From: Polytrichum commune
Lineage: Eukaryota; Streptophyta; Polytrichopsida; Polytrichales; Polytrichaceae
NCBI GenBank assembly: GCA_950295325.1
Contig: OX485807.1
Location: 37,230,440 to 37,294,439, forward strand
Direction of reading: 5' to 3'
Length of the DNA stretch: 64,000 nucleotides
The first letter of the stretch is position 1; the number at the start of each line of letters is the position of its first letter. The position numbers and the translations under genes were made by a program. A model generated the notes under the pieces. It worked only from the letters and a program-made list of their open reading frames with translations, was not told where the DNA came from and ran no database searches. Positions 22,851 through 34,638 of the stretch are shown in pieces.

Positions 22851-23540
22851 GATCCATCTCCCTTAATGGACCTCGATTTCCTCAGAATAAAAGGAGACAT
22901 TCTCTTAAAACAAAGAGTGAATAAAGACCACCAAGATTTGGCAGGACGGTGATGCCACATCGTCTCCTCCTCTCCTTCTTCCTTTGCTTTCCACCCGGAC
23001 TCGAGTGAAAGCTATTTTTGGTCCAAATGTTTGCTCTCAACCAATAGGATCCCTCCATTTTGGAGTTTCTTTCGTCTTGGACCGTGGTGCCAACACCGAG
23101 CATTAACGTATTGTGTGGACGGATCATAGAGCTCCGTAGTTTTGGGGGTTCTATATAGGCCCGGTCCTTTTTCATCATCCAATACGGGCCCTTGGATCGA
23201 GCATTTGGGGCCCGGCTTCGGGCTCCCATGCAGATGGGGTTCGAAATGCTGTTGGGCATGCAGAGATTGAAAGGAGGTGCAGCTGCATTGGTCGGTTGGA
23301 ATAATTGCATTGGTCTTGGTTTTATGCGGGCCTTCCATTGGAGACGTCCCAACTGCAAGCTACGTACACATTTGGTCCCCTCCATGGGATTCATCATGCG
23401 TGGACCTCGGATTTGAAGCATGAATTGAATCGAACAATGGCTTTGAAGTTCGCCGTTGCTTAACGCCGAAAGGAAAGTGGGGTCTCAAATTCTCAAGTAT
23501 ACGGCTTTAAGGTAGATAGATCAAGAGTAAACATCGTAAA
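22850..23540. other. Unassigned, with a solo end of family J at 23010-23110
   Basis: CTCAACCAATAGGATC..TCC and GTCTTGGACCGTGGTGCC match the right arm of the element at 24250-25411. The GC-richer 23120-23420 part carries ORFs on both strands (up to 179 codons on the minus strand, 22882-23421) with no recognisable domain and unusual Met/Pro content. I regard them as chance. Confidence 0.4.
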
Positions 23541-23805
23541 GACACATGTTGGAAGGAGACTAGACTACGTCGTCAAGTGTTAATAACTACTCTACACTCA
23601 ACAGTGAACACGACTGGGAGGACCTGTGTATCCAGTTAAGAAATCCACAAACATTAGCTTTCAATGATTGGTACTAAATGAAGGGAGGTCCAATTTTCAA
23701 TCTGGTTGTTGCGTATGTTTCATCGTAGATTTGTTGATGCAACATGCGTTTTGGGGTGTAAATCGAACTGGTAGAAGTTGGGGAACATGAGAAACAAGCC
23801 CAATC
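23540..23805 (+). repeat. Family L repeat, copy
   Basis: CTACACTCAACAGTGAACAC, TGGGAGGACCTGTGTATCCA, GTTTCATCGTAGATTTG and GATGCAACATGCGTTTTGG are the reverse of 38100-38370. This pair shows that the GGGAGGACCTATGTG theme and the GTTGCATTAGCAAATCTATG theme belong to one repeat. Confidence 0.5.
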
Positions 23806-24249
23806 ACACATACGTTCCTTATACACGGTTCATACAAGTTTCAACAAGTTTGTAAACCATATTTTGTATATTTACGTGTTTGAAAATTTATTATATGCAT
23901 TATGTTATGTCAAGGAGATAATAAAAGTATCCTCATACTAGACATTGGTGACCAAAATACAACGTGTGTATTTGCATTTGAGGGCACCCAAGATGCGTGT
24001 ATGAACGTAAATTTTCAATAGCATCATTTAGGGTTTAGCTTAATTCAAATAGTGCATTTGGAAAATGAGTTGATTGTAGATAGGGTCATGATTAGCTGAA
24101 AATGAAAGTACGCAGCTCAAAAATACCATTGTTTTTTTTTTTGGCTTGGAGAGGCTTAGTTTGGGCATGTTAGACACTTAAGGGTTAACCTTTGGTCACC
24201 TATAATGCCCAACTTACATAAATGGGTTGTCACCTCAATTTTGATATTT
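23806..24249. other. No assignable content
   Basis: AT-rich, with a T-run at 24131-24142. Nothing supportable. Confidence 0.4.
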
Positions 24250-25411
24250 TGGACCGCCATATTGGGGTGAGTTTTCACTACGGTCCAAGACCAAATGCAC
24301 TTTAAAAGTGAGCGATCCTATTGGTCGTGAGGAGTTCACACTAGGGTCCATGATCAAGGTATGAAATTGAAGTGGTGCTAGTGTGGCATCTATTTCTCAT
24401 CATATATTGGTGATTCCCACTCCAGACTATACTCTCTTAGTTTGAGAAACCGATCTTTGGTCTAGGGTCCAATCTTGAGTCCAAAATTAAGGTTCTTTAT
24501 GTGTAAATAAGGTCCTCATAATGTAACTACCACTTTACCATGTGGTGTTGCAGTGATGCAGTGGTGCGGTGGTGCGGGGATGGCTTAAATCCAAGACCTT
24601 AACTCGAATCCCATGAAACTTTGAGGTTAAGCCACATGAGACTAGAGTAATGCTTAGATGGGCATCCTTTAATCTAGCACTTGATGTCCTATGCACCATA
24701 CCAGCTATGGTCCACCAATTCATAGTCGGGGTGTCCATGCGAACCTAATATTTTCAACCAACCATGTGGGAACCTAGGGGCACGCCCTTGGGTGATGTAG
24801 GTACAGCTGATGAAAAAAGACGTTGTGACAAGAAGAAGAATGGCACTCATATTGTAAGACCCTTAAGGGTAAGGTTGCATTGAGGTGAAGGTCTAAAAGA
24901 TTTGTTAATTGTAATACTCTTTTATGGCCCTTCCTTTCCAAGATTGCACACACACTTTAAGATTGGTTTACAAAAACCAAGAAGAAGTTTCTCTTGATTG
25001 GGACCGACAAGTATTGGCGGGAAAGTGATGTCGTGTCCGCCACTTCATTTCAGTTTTTATGCTTTGGAATTCGACCTTGGTGCAAACTCCTTGGATACAT
25101 TACTAAGTAACTACATGATGGTCTTGAAAAAGAAAAGAAAATGGACAACAATTTTTAAAAGTTTGATCATTTATGATTGTTTGTCAAGCAATTCATAGTA
25201 CACAATCCCAATGCTCCCCATAAGCAAGGAACCCCAAAATTAAAGGATAATTATGCTCATGTGGTACATGGTCCCACGGAATGCAGCCAAGGAGGTGTGT
25301 AATGTTACACGGGTCCAATTTTTTTGCTCCCAACTAATAGGACCACTTAAGTTTGGTGTTTTTTTTGGTCTTGGACCTCCGTGCTCACTCTAGTCCAAAG
25401 CAAATCACATC
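24250..25411. mobile_element. Family J TIR element, about 1.16 kb
   Basis: The left arm (24250-24352) holds TTTGGACCGCC, ACGGTCCAAGACCAAA, AGTG.GCGATCCTATTGGT and AGGGTCC in this order. The right arm (25308-25411) holds all of these in reverse complement and reverse order (GGGTCCAATTTTTTTGCTCC, ACTAATAGGACCACTT, TTTGGTCTTGGACC, TAGTCCAAAG). The interior has no transposase. A GCAGTG.TGGTGCGGTGGTGC repeat lies at 24550-24578. Confidence 0.6.
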
Positions 25412-26110
25412 CTCCATGATGTTTGACCTATGAAAAGTGAAAGTGAAAGCTCCACCTATATTAAGTCGGAACATATAGTCTAAACTTAGCATTTAGTGGG
25501 CTAATTTTAGCTGCATCGATTCCTACCAAGATATTTGGGGAAAGTGAAAGTGCACGAGTGGGTGTGATGAGTTCACTTCCAACCCAACGATGGGGGCACT
25601 TTTAGGATAGAGACCATGTCCCCTTTGAGCCATCATTCCAAGAAACTTCAACTATTGTATAGATTGTAATATAGTGTCTATATAACTCTCAATTTGTGGG
25701 AAAGATGAATCAAGCATTATTTATCATCTTGTAGCGAGCGTTAACTTATCGTCAATGTTGGTTGTTTGGGAAGCCTCATCACCCATGTTGGTTTGGTTAT
25801 GTAAGTGAAGTGCAAGAACCAAGGCCTCGAGAATCTTATTATGGTAACCTAGAGAATGTCTCGCATAAACCTACTCCCACATCCGTCAACTTTGCTCTTA
25901 TTGGAGACACTATTTTGATGTTGCGTGCACTTTATGTTGGCCTTGAATGAAACAACCCTTGTACTCGCACCACAATAAAAAATATCCCATCTCAATTGGT
26001 GTACAACTTACTACCACTACGTATAACTCAACGGAGTACTAATTGAGGACTTAGAAGTTAGTAAGGCTCACTTATACGTATAACTTATGCTCTAAAACGT
26101 CATGAGGCCA
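25412..26110. other. Unassigned, with an unidentified 62-codon ORF
   Basis: An ORF at 25762-25950 (plus), starting MFGKPHHPCWFGYVSEVQEP, reads well as protein and stays open upstream for a few codons, but I recognise no family. No other supportable content. Confidence 0.25.
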
Positions 26111-26292
26111 CATGTAACATTATTAAGCAATCTGCATTTGTTCATGTGGGCCTTGAGAATATAACCATGAGATGCCCCCCAACCTAGTGTAGATTGCTAT
26201 TTAAGCAGAGTCACCTTGCACTAGGTTGAGGCATCCCATGATTATATTCTCAAGGCCCACATGAACAAACGCACGTTATTTAATAATGTTAT
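26111..26292. mobile_element. Family B MITE, copy 3, long hairpin
   Basis: The arms pair for about 50 bases: TAACATTATTAAGCAA and TTTGTTCA plus TGTGGGCCTTGAGAATATAA on the left, and the exact inverse of the last two blocks on the right (26244-26272). The arms continue inward: ACCATGAGATGCC and CAACCTAGTG pair imperfectly with CACTAGGTTG, GGCATCCCATGAT. The transcript would fold into a nearly full-length hairpin. Confidence 0.75.
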
Positions 26293-26875
26293 GCACTTGA
26301 AAAGGTAGGGGCCAAAGTACTTGTAAAGATCAGGACCGGCTTCCACCACAACTTGAATACCTATATACCTAAAATGGTACCACATAGGCATTCCGGTTAG
26401 CATTTCCGGTATACCTCCATTGAGTGCTAAGTTTCTACAAGGAGAAAAATGGGCTAGAAAACACTTGGACCACTTCTTACAAAAGATCCTAATCTAGTTG
26501 GAAAGGTGCTCTTTCCATGAGCAAAAGTTGGCTGCAATTGTACAAGTTGGTGCAAACCCTACATCACCCCCCGCCCCTTGTAAAGTTTTGTGACACCTAT
26601 GAGGGGTGAGGGTGAAAATGTATTGAAATATTGTATACTATCTTCTTCTCTTGCTGGGATTTGGTTTAGTGTTTTTTTTTGAGGGGGAGGGGGTGGAAAT
26701 GACCCTCTAAAGATCCTCATTTATTAGTCTACTTGAACGCAATTGAAAATTTGTACCAATAAAGTATGCAGTGACATTATACCCCTCATGGTTAGGTGTT
26801 GTGAACTGAAATCCTTTCATTCCAAAAAAAGATGTTTTATTTGTGATTGGAATTGGATTTGTTTAGAGTCTAGTC
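26293..26875. other. No assignable content
   Basis: AT-rich with a T-run at 26672-26680 followed by a G-rich patch. Nothing supportable. Confidence 0.4.
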
Positions 26876-26879
26876 TGAG

Positions 26880-26990
26880 ATGACTGTAATCTTTTCGAAT
26901 GGAGTAGTTGGCGGTTTGATTCCCTTTGTGAAATCTTCTCTTTACTTGACGGGAAAAACATAACTAAGTAGGTAGGAAGCCAAGAACCCA
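26880..26990 (+). repeat. SINE-like repeat, copy 2
   Basis: GAATGGAGTAGTTGGCGGTT, then TTTGATTCCC and GAAATCTTCTCTTTACTTGACG align with 6515-6610. The B-box-like GGTTTGATTCC has one difference from the pol III consensus. Confidence 0.4.
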
Positions 26991-27517
26991 TCCACCGCAA
27001 GATAAGCAGTAAACCCCACCGTGCACCAAGAGGATTCTTGAGTAGGGTAATGCCAACAGGCTCAAATTCACGTCGGATTGCCCAACGTTGGTTATTTATT
27101 TGTTTGTTTAGAATCTAAACTCACTTAATCATATCTTTAGAAGTACTTCTCTTTGTGTATTGGTGTGATTGGAAGAATGCATTTGATAAATGAGTAACTT
27201 AAAAAAAGGTCACATGTTGTATTTGCAAAGACTCAGAGTAGATTCATAAAACCGAAAGGGAGAACACACTTAACATGGTTCCGGGGACATTTACTATCTT
27301 GAGCAGTGGTGAAATCACGGTCAACCTCCATTGAAGGTGAGACAAGCCCATGCAAAAAAGTCAAGACCTACCCAAACACAAGGTAAAATCCTTTTCAAAA
27401 TTGGAATTTCCTTTTAGAGTAGAAATGCCCAAAAGCACAAACCAACCAACAAAGCACCTTGGTGGCGCACACAATTTAGCAACCATGCTTCTAGCAAGTG
27501 TTGCTTCTATGTTCCTC
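26991..27517. other. No assignable content
   Basis: No ORF or repeat ends that I can support. Confidence 0.4.
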
Positions 27518-27520
27518 TAA

Positions 27521-28449
27521 AGGTGAGTTTTCATGTAGCCACTGGCCCACCAAGTTCTAGTGGGAATAAGGACAAACTCATTCAAATGTAGATGGAATTT
27601 CGTGGGGTAGGCTTCATATGTGCCAATTAGTTACCCTTATCTCTCAAATTTGGGCCCACCTATTAACCTCCTTCATTTGGTTACCAAGGATGGACCTCCT
27701 CCCTCAATCCTTCAGTGACCAACACTTGTAGGTTAAAAATTGCTTTAAGGTCGAGGCATCTGTAGTCGACCATGTCCACTTAATTGCGCACTAGGGTCAT
27801 GTAATGCCAACATAGACGAGATCTATGTTTAGTAGACGAACAAACTTTTAAGTTTATGCAGTGGAGGCTTGTGATTAAATACCCCCCTAAGAGTTTTTAC
27901 ATTTTTTGTAGCCAAGGAGTAGCATTGAGATGACGATTATGGGTTAGCCTATAGATCGACTATGTTTAATCCTAAAATTTACACTTCAGCAATTTCCATA
28001 TTCATGCTTTTTTTAAACAGTTGCATTCACCTTAGAATTTGTTTCTCTTTGCAAGTAAAAAAATTCCATGCTATTACTCCTCCTAAACATATGCAAACTA
28101 TCTTATTTTATTGGTTATAGATGCCTCAACTATAGTGGGCACACATAAGCTTAGCAACCCATGTCCACAACCCTCCATATTCTAGTAGGCCACCATAATG
28201 TGGTTGGTCGAGAAGAAGTCTATGGGCGATGAAAGCAGCTTCTGGCTTCTGGTGAGGCCACGTTGCATGCGCTTTCTCGACCGTCGGATTTGACCGATGT
28301 AACCCTTCTCCCCTGATCTCCTCTATTCTTGCCACCACATTATGCTTATCATTCCTCCGTTGGTAGCTTGTGCTTATCTACATGAGGACACCTCAAACCC
28401 ACTATTACATAGAAACTAGTGGGGAAGCGGCCTACATGGAAACTCACCC
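27521..28449. mobile_element. PIF/Harbinger-like element Q1, with a TA-type element inside
   Basis: It starts AGGTGAGTTTTCATGTAGCC and ends in the inverse (GGCCTACATGGAAACTCACC plus C). It is flanked by TAA at 27518-27520 and 28450-28452, a 3-bp target duplication as made by PIF/Harbinger transposases. The element at 56680-57002 is a homologous shorter copy in opposite orientation. The part 27748-28132 is absent from that copy and is a separate insertion. No transposase is present. Confidence 0.75.
27748..28132. mobile_element. Family F element nested in Q1, flanked by TA
   Basis: Ends AGGTCGAGGCATCTGTAG and, inverted, TAGTTGAGGCATCTATAA. TA flanks both sides (27746-27747, 28133-28134). The homologous copy Q2 reads straight through this point with one TA. 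Length 385 bp. The TA duplication fits the Tc1/mariner superfamily, and there is no transposase. Confidence 0.75.
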
Positions 28450-28696
28450 TAAGCACACCACACCTATGGATTTGGTTCTTGTATGCCATTCTTGCTTAGA
28501 CAATATTAATGGACAAGCATTGAAACCAATTTGTTGTGAACAACTTTCTATGTTAGAGAAAATTAACCTATTCACCTAGCAACACACATTTGTAAAGAAT
28601 TGCACCCTCCTAAGCATGTCCCAACAACGTTCAATAGAATTCGATAGACATTGAGAGGTTCACTTTTGACATGATCACAAGAAAAATGACCTCAAC

Positions 28697-29835
28697 CAGG
28701 GCTGTTTTTTCACAAAGTTTTTACCCGTCCATGTCCCAAAACCTTGAATTGAAAGGCAAAAAAAATTGCAACCCGTCCCAAAACCGGTAATTTCAAAACC
28801 AACCCGTTCATGGAAAGGTTGAAGAAAAAACAACCCGTCCCAAAACCGGTAATTTCTAAACCAACCTGTCCATGAAAAGGTTAAAGGAAAAAACAAATCG
28901 ATAAAGATAACCCGAAAGATGTCGGCATGTGATTGGTGCACTTGCCACTTGGAAACAATAGTATCTTACTATCTTCGTTCATTTCTGCTTTTTCTATTAT
29001 AATTACCAATTTGCTAGCTTGCCACTGCCCCATTTTGTCTATTTGTCCACAGACTAGTTCAGAGAAACTGAACTAGACTCAGTCACTCGAACTCAATCAC
29101 TCAAACTCAACCGGTTCATTTGAAACTAACTCGAATTCAAGAAGTTGGAGAGTGCCACTGGAACAATCTCCTCCTGCAATCTTGAACTTCAGCAGGTGTT
29201 TTCTCAAACTCAACCGGTTCATTTGAAACTAACTCGAATTCAAGAAGTTGAAGAGTGCCGCTGGAACAATCTTCTCCTGCAATCTTGAACTTCAACAGGT
29301 GTTTTCTCAAACTCAACCGGTTCATTTGACGATTGCAATCAAGTTATCTCTCACCGGTCTCTCAGTTGCTTTAGTTTTTAGTTGCATATGTTCGATTCAT
29401 TAGCATCCTAAATCTTGAGAGTCTTATTCCTCTCTTTTGTTGTGGGTTGAGTGCAAATTCGAGGGTTGTGCATGAAATTTCTGTTAATTCGAGTTAAACC
29501 CTAGCAAATTGCAGGGTTGAGCTTGTAAGTTGTTGGGTCAATGTATGAGTAGATATTTGAGCCTTACATGTGCCTAAGATGGTGGAAGCGTTGTCTTTGC
29601 AAGGATAGTGCAAGCGTTGTCTATTTATTAGTTGGATTGATTTTGCAGGTTCAAGTCTCAACCCCCATCACGATTCCGATTAATTTTTTAAAATGTTATT
29701 TTTAGAACCCGTCCAAAGTGAATTTGACACGTCCCAAAACCGGTTCATTTTCTAAGAACCCGTCCACTGGAAATGTTTTTTTTTTTATGAACATGTCCCT
29801 AGACATGTTAGGGACCTTGTGAAAAAACACCCCTG
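28697..29835. mobile_element. Non-autonomous hAT-like element, copy 1 (1139 bp)
   Basis: Ends are CAGGGCTGTTTTTTCACAA and, inverted, CAGGGGTGTTTTTTCACAA. It is flanked by the identical 8-mer ACCTCAAC at 28689-28696 and 29836-29843. CAGGG ends with an 8-bp duplication are the hAT hallmark. Subterminal motifs ACCCGTCC and CAAAACCGG recur at both ends, as transposase binding sites do in hAT elements. A 103-bp tandem repeat (29101-29306, plus a partial third unit) lies inside. No transposase ORF is present; the ORF on the minus strand at 28675-28941 is a by-product of the subterminal repeats. Confidence 0.88.
29101..29325. repeat. 103-bp tandem repeat inside hAT copy 1
   Basis: Units start at 29101, 29204 and 29307 with TCAAACTCAACCGGTTCATT. 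The hAT copy 2 holds only one full unit (59921-60023) and the beginning of the next, so the array changed in number after the copies separated. Confidence 0.85.
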
Positions 29836-29969
29836 ACCTCAACCCTCAGAGGTCGAGAAGGAATTTCTTGTCCGAGTAGCCCACCTTTGCTTGCCTATAC
29901 TAATGTCCAACTTTACATCATAACCTTTTGAATTGGGACACATGAAACATGGATGCTATTATGAGCTAA

Positions 29970-30342
29970 AGGCCGGTTTACACTACGGTGGAGAAGTCCA
30001 CCGGTCATGAAAAAAGGGCGTTTCTCAATTGTGATTGGTCGAAAATGCAACTCTTGACCGATGGGTGTTTACACTAGGTGAAGAAAACAATGGTGGTGAA
30101 CTTTTCTCATGGATGATAAAATGACATGGCCGCCTACATGGCGGCACTTTTTGGAGTTGGGCTTCTCCGGAGGAGGAGTTTCTTGTCCGGCCTCAAGAGG
30201 CTGGAGAAGCCCAACTCAATAACAATATTTTATTGCCTTTAATTCTTCTCCGGCACATCCACCATTTGCCTCATATAACCATGTCTTGGCCAAGCATTCT
30301 TGACCGACCGGAGGCCTTCTCCACCGTAGTGTAAACTGGCCC
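29970..30342. mobile_element. PIF/Harbinger-like MITE C1 (373 bp)
   Basis: Ends: AGGCC-GGTTTACACTACGG and the inverse (GTTTACACTACGGTGGAGAA shared on both arms). Flanked by TAA at 29967-29969 and 30343-30345. Non-coding. It resembles C2 at 37689-38069. Confidence 0.82.
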
Positions 30343-30590
30343 TAAGTCTACAAACATGTCACGTCCACAATCATAGTCACCATTGACGTTACTTAGTTTC
30401 TTTCTTGAAATTGTTGAGTTGAGATAAACTTCTTAAGACAGTTTTGAGGAGATTTGGGCTTAGAAATTTAGGGGTTAAACAACTTTATGCAACGACTTTA
30501 GGTCATACGTAATAGGACTTTAGAATATATAAGTTAGAATAGGGTCAACAAATGGGACTCATGTTGACCTTCAAGCATTCATGGGACTAA

Positions 30591-32066
30591 GGGCCCAATT
30601 CCATGTGCCGGTCCCGGTCCGTTGTTTAAATGGGTGAGAAATGGGTGACATCATCCAAAAAATGGGTGATGTCATGGGTGATGTCACCCATTTTATGGAG
30701 GGGTACTTCTATGTGGGGTGCCGGTTTATTTCGATTTCCTACTTTCTAACTAAATTTGGTGAGTGATAAGACATGACACTTTATGAATGTCACCGGCAAT
30801 GGAGGTCATCATCATTTAAGTTTTCATATTTGATTTGCACATCAATTTCCATACATTTATTGAATGAATTCCAAATTATGTGTTGTTGATATGCGTAGGT
30901 TGGTACTACTGTCATCTATGGAAATATGTAAATATTTATATATATTATTTTTTAAGTTGAAATCGTCATTGTACATTGTTAATAAGTGATTTTTGATACA
31001 TTTTATTTTATTAAAACCGACATGTAACATGGGCCATCATTAGTACATATTGACTAGAATTAAGATAATGGTAGTCTAGAATGAATTTAAAGTAAAAGCA
31101 CATAGTTCATTATTTTTCCGTTAATATATGTGCAAGAATAACATGCATTTACATGGTTTAGGGTTTGCCTCGTAGAAGAATTGAATTATTACAGAGGAGA
31201 GATTCCTCATGTGATTGTCAATATGTGGTTTAGCTTATTGACGCAATCTATGAATCATCTGATTACTTTGGCCAAGATTGGGTAAAAGGCTACAGCATGA
31301 CAACCTAGTTTTAAATCATAATTAATCTAAGAATGTCAACAATTTTGATTAATGTTGACTACATTGTAAATTTCAAGTTACACTATTTTTTAAAATTTAA
31401 ATACAAGAGTATGGACTATACCCAAGTGCCCCCGGTTTTGGTAAGTAAATGACCTACTCACTGCCGGATTGTTGTTCGGGTAATTAGAGTGAGGCAAGTG
31501 GCTATCAACATTGCATGTACTGATACATAGAGATTTTTTAAAGTTTATACTCCTAATTGATAATCTAATTGTCAATGTAACCACTACATAAAGTGAAATA
31601 ATCACGTGTTTGTTTTGATAAAACTTAATTGTGACACCTAAATGATACCAAAATAGTCTTTTAAATATTTCATGAGTGTTTCCTTTGGTTTGTTTGCCTT
31701 ACATATATATATATATATAGTTAAGATCTAGATTCTAAAAACATCATAAAATACACGTTCCCTAGGAGTACTCCTCAAAAGAAAGAACTTGAATACGAAG
31801 TGGCCTTTAGTATCCAAGGGTGTGCCTAGGTGACTGGCTGATCCGGTCAGCGGAGCTTTCTAACTGGCACATGTCCTTCTTGTGACCGTTAGGACCGCCG
31901 GTCCTTTGGCACCCGTTCTTGCACAACACAAAATGTGGGACACCCATCCATGGGGGGTACCGGTCCTTGGGTGAGAGGGATGGGCACATGGCACCACCCT
32001 CTTTTCACCAGCCCACCCATTTATTTTGAAAAAAACAGACCGGGACCGGCACATGGAACTTGGCCC
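30591..32066. mobile_element. PIF/Harbinger-like element P1 (1476 bp)
   Basis: The ends share CCATGTGCCGGTCCCGGTC within about 33-bp inverted repeats starting GGGCC. Flanked by TAA at 30588-30590 and 32067-32069. The ends also hold related TGGGTGA and CCCACCCATTT motifs. The interior 30740-31730 is AT-rich with a (TA)n tract at 31701-31719 and may include a further insertion. No transposase is recognised; ORFs of 60-71 codons on the minus strand near the right end are shadows. Confidence 0.8.
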
Positions 32067-32069
32067 TAA

Positions 32070-34290
32070 GTTGACCCTTAATTGCCAAGGTGGGACTTTG
32101 CTCTTTGGTCACATGGGTCATGATAAATTTCTTGAAACGTGAGAAGGGTATCACTCACAAAAGGTCTAAAAGGCTCGTGCTATACAAATGCAACTTGCAC
32201 TTTCACGTGGTATATTCATGAAACTTGGTTTGAAACTTTAGAAGCAAAGGGTGAACGGGAGCACTATCGGCATACAAGAAGCACTACAATTTGCATCTAT
32301 ATAAAGAGCACTCCCTATTCCACCAACTAGATCATCATGTTGATATTGGCCATTGTCTCACAAACACAACTACACTATGTTACTTCAAATCTTTTTGGTC
32401 CCACCCTCATGCATTTCTAGACCCCTAATTCTTTTGGCTTCTTGAACTTTATAATCAACTTCAGTTCATTATGGTCGAGTCCAATAAGTATTATATGCTC
32501 CATAATTATATGTGGCAATTTACAAGTATTTGAATAATTATGTAAATTGCCACATGTCGTTATTTTATTGACCAACATGCAAAAAGTAAAATATTGTTCA
32601 TTTGGCATGCATTGGTTGCAAAGCAAGAAGAGGTGTTCCATTGACTTCATCATCACATTTGAGGGTCTATACTAGACTTGAGGCTCAAACATAAATGAGT
32701 CATTTGTGTAAAGGCTTCACCGAGAGTCAAGGCCTTTAAAGTAGATGCGCCTATCCCAATCAGGACCCATCAACAATCTATAGGGCATCGGAATCTCGAT
32801 CATGTTGAGCTTGAATTTCAATCAAGTAAGGATTGAATTTTGAACATGTTAGAATCGTTATTGCCATGACACATGTCATGGTTTTGTATGCTAAAGTGAG
32901 GAGGAATGAGCGGTCAAAATCAGTGGTTATGGCAAACTCTAAACATTGGTGACATGTTCGGATCAATTGTTGGCTTCAGAAATTCACAATAATATCAACT
33001 TGAGGAATTAAATTACTGAAGATTTGGCATTCTTCGTAATTGTTATCTTCCTACATGGGAAAATTTTGCACCGCCTTATACTTCTCCACATATGGCGCAT
33101 AATCTCTTAAGTGATCGATAATGGGTGCCTCTACTCTAGATATTATAAATTGTTACATGCTTTTGTCTTTGGGATAAAATGGCGCTCGTGTTACTAAGAG
33201 AACTTCCACCGTTGTGACCACATCCCCTTCCAACGCTACTTAAAGGGATTAGAGGCATAACGATTACATCCGTATTCCACCATATCTTCCGCTAGACCAG
33301 TAACTGATGATTCAGAGGGACCATATTAAAGAGGGTACTCCTAGGACACTCTATTGTGAATTGTGATTTAGTGTATGAAAATAGAGGATTCCGTATCTCA
33401 GATTAACTCTATTCAATGTTAGAAAGTTTTAAAATCTTCACAACACTTCATGCTTCACATTAGCTTTCGCATGGTTACTTTATTGACATTAAAACACACA
33501 AACGCACATATACTTTTGATTCTCTTCATGTTTTGTGATTATGTTGTTATATATAGAGTAGCAATTTGTATTGTAGCAATAGTGCCTTCACCAATACATT
33601 TTTAAGGCCCACACACCTAGTGCCCACACACATGGCTCCCACTCTCAAGGAAGATTGCCTCGGTTCACAACCAATAAGGAGAATGCAAATACACTTGCAC
33701 ACCACATCCATGCACTCCAAGTCAACTATCCCCAAAGAACAAAAACTTGAAAAAGAAGAAGTAAACAAACAATCAAAAATAAAACCCTTTTAATTGATGC
33801 ACTCGTATCAAAAATTGACAGTGATCTTGATTACATGGGAAGGAACATTCCTAGAGCTTGTATGAAACATGTTTATTATTTTTAAAACTCATGGTAGGGG
33901 AAAACGTGTTTACGCACACACCTAGCTTAATGGATGGCCCTCATGCATTCAAACCTTGGACTCTCTAGCACCTAATCAATAGCTAGCTCCCACCACTCAC
34001 AACACAAACCCGGGGTGACTCCACTCCCTTTCATCCTCCCTTTGGTTGAATGTCAAGTTAGAATTGCTTCGTGTCTCCGGTGTCATAGAGCGCTCCAGTT
34101 TCCTTCAAATTGCATACTATTTCAGGATTTTAGGATGGATGAATGAGATGTACACTCGCATGCAATAATTTCTCCACACCCTAGTTGACATAATGTACTT
34201 GTGCCTATTCGGTTTTCTGATCCTAAACGGACACATGTATTGGGGAGGTGTATGGTGATGTGTGAATCTAAGAATGGATACAAAGAGGTG
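32070..34290. other. No assignable gene; one short hairpin
   Basis: A perfect 15-bp inverted repeat, ATGTGGCAATTTACA, pairs 32510-32524 with 32541-32555. Otherwise only short ORFs without domains. Unassigned old sequence. Confidence 0.4.
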
Positions 34291-34299
34291 TGTGATGAA

Positions 34300-34530
34300 A
34301 AGAGATTCGTTAACATGTTCCAAGTTTGTCAACCACTCTAGACTCGATAGTTAACATAACTGAGGAGAACTATATGATCATTTAAGGGCTCAAAGATTCT
34401 TGACTTTGACAATTGTTAGGATATTCATACAACCTCTGAAAGTTATGAGGAAAGTGGCTATGGCCATGATTTGGATTTGTTGCTCATATCTCATTAATTG
34501 CATGTTTCATATCCTACAAAGAGCAAGCGG
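34300..34530 (+). repeat. Family L repeat, copy
   Basis: CAACCACTCTAGACTCGATAG, TTAACATAACTGAGGAGAAC, TATGATCATTTAAGGGCTCA and GGCTATGGCCATGATTTGGA lie in family order, ending TTAATTGCATGTTTCATATCC. Confidence 0.5.
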
Positions 34531-34638
34531 AGAGAGAAGAGTGTTTGTTTAAGGCCCGCTTAACTTACCTTTGGTAGCTAAGATCAAGTACATAGGCATG
34601 ATTTTTATTTTAACAAGGCAAATTAGAGAGAGGGAACG

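Noticed and set aside
22882-23421. 179-codon minus-strand ORF, the longest in the window
   Set aside because: No domain; odd Met/Pro content; equally open frames on both strands in a GC-rich block; and it overlaps a family J transposon end.
28675-28941. 88-codon minus-strand ORF with repeated W/F/G-rich segments (and its twin at 59515-59775)
   Set aside because: It arises from reading the hAT subterminal ACCCGTCC/AAACCGG repeats in one frame. Its periodicity follows those DNA motifs, so it is not a gene.
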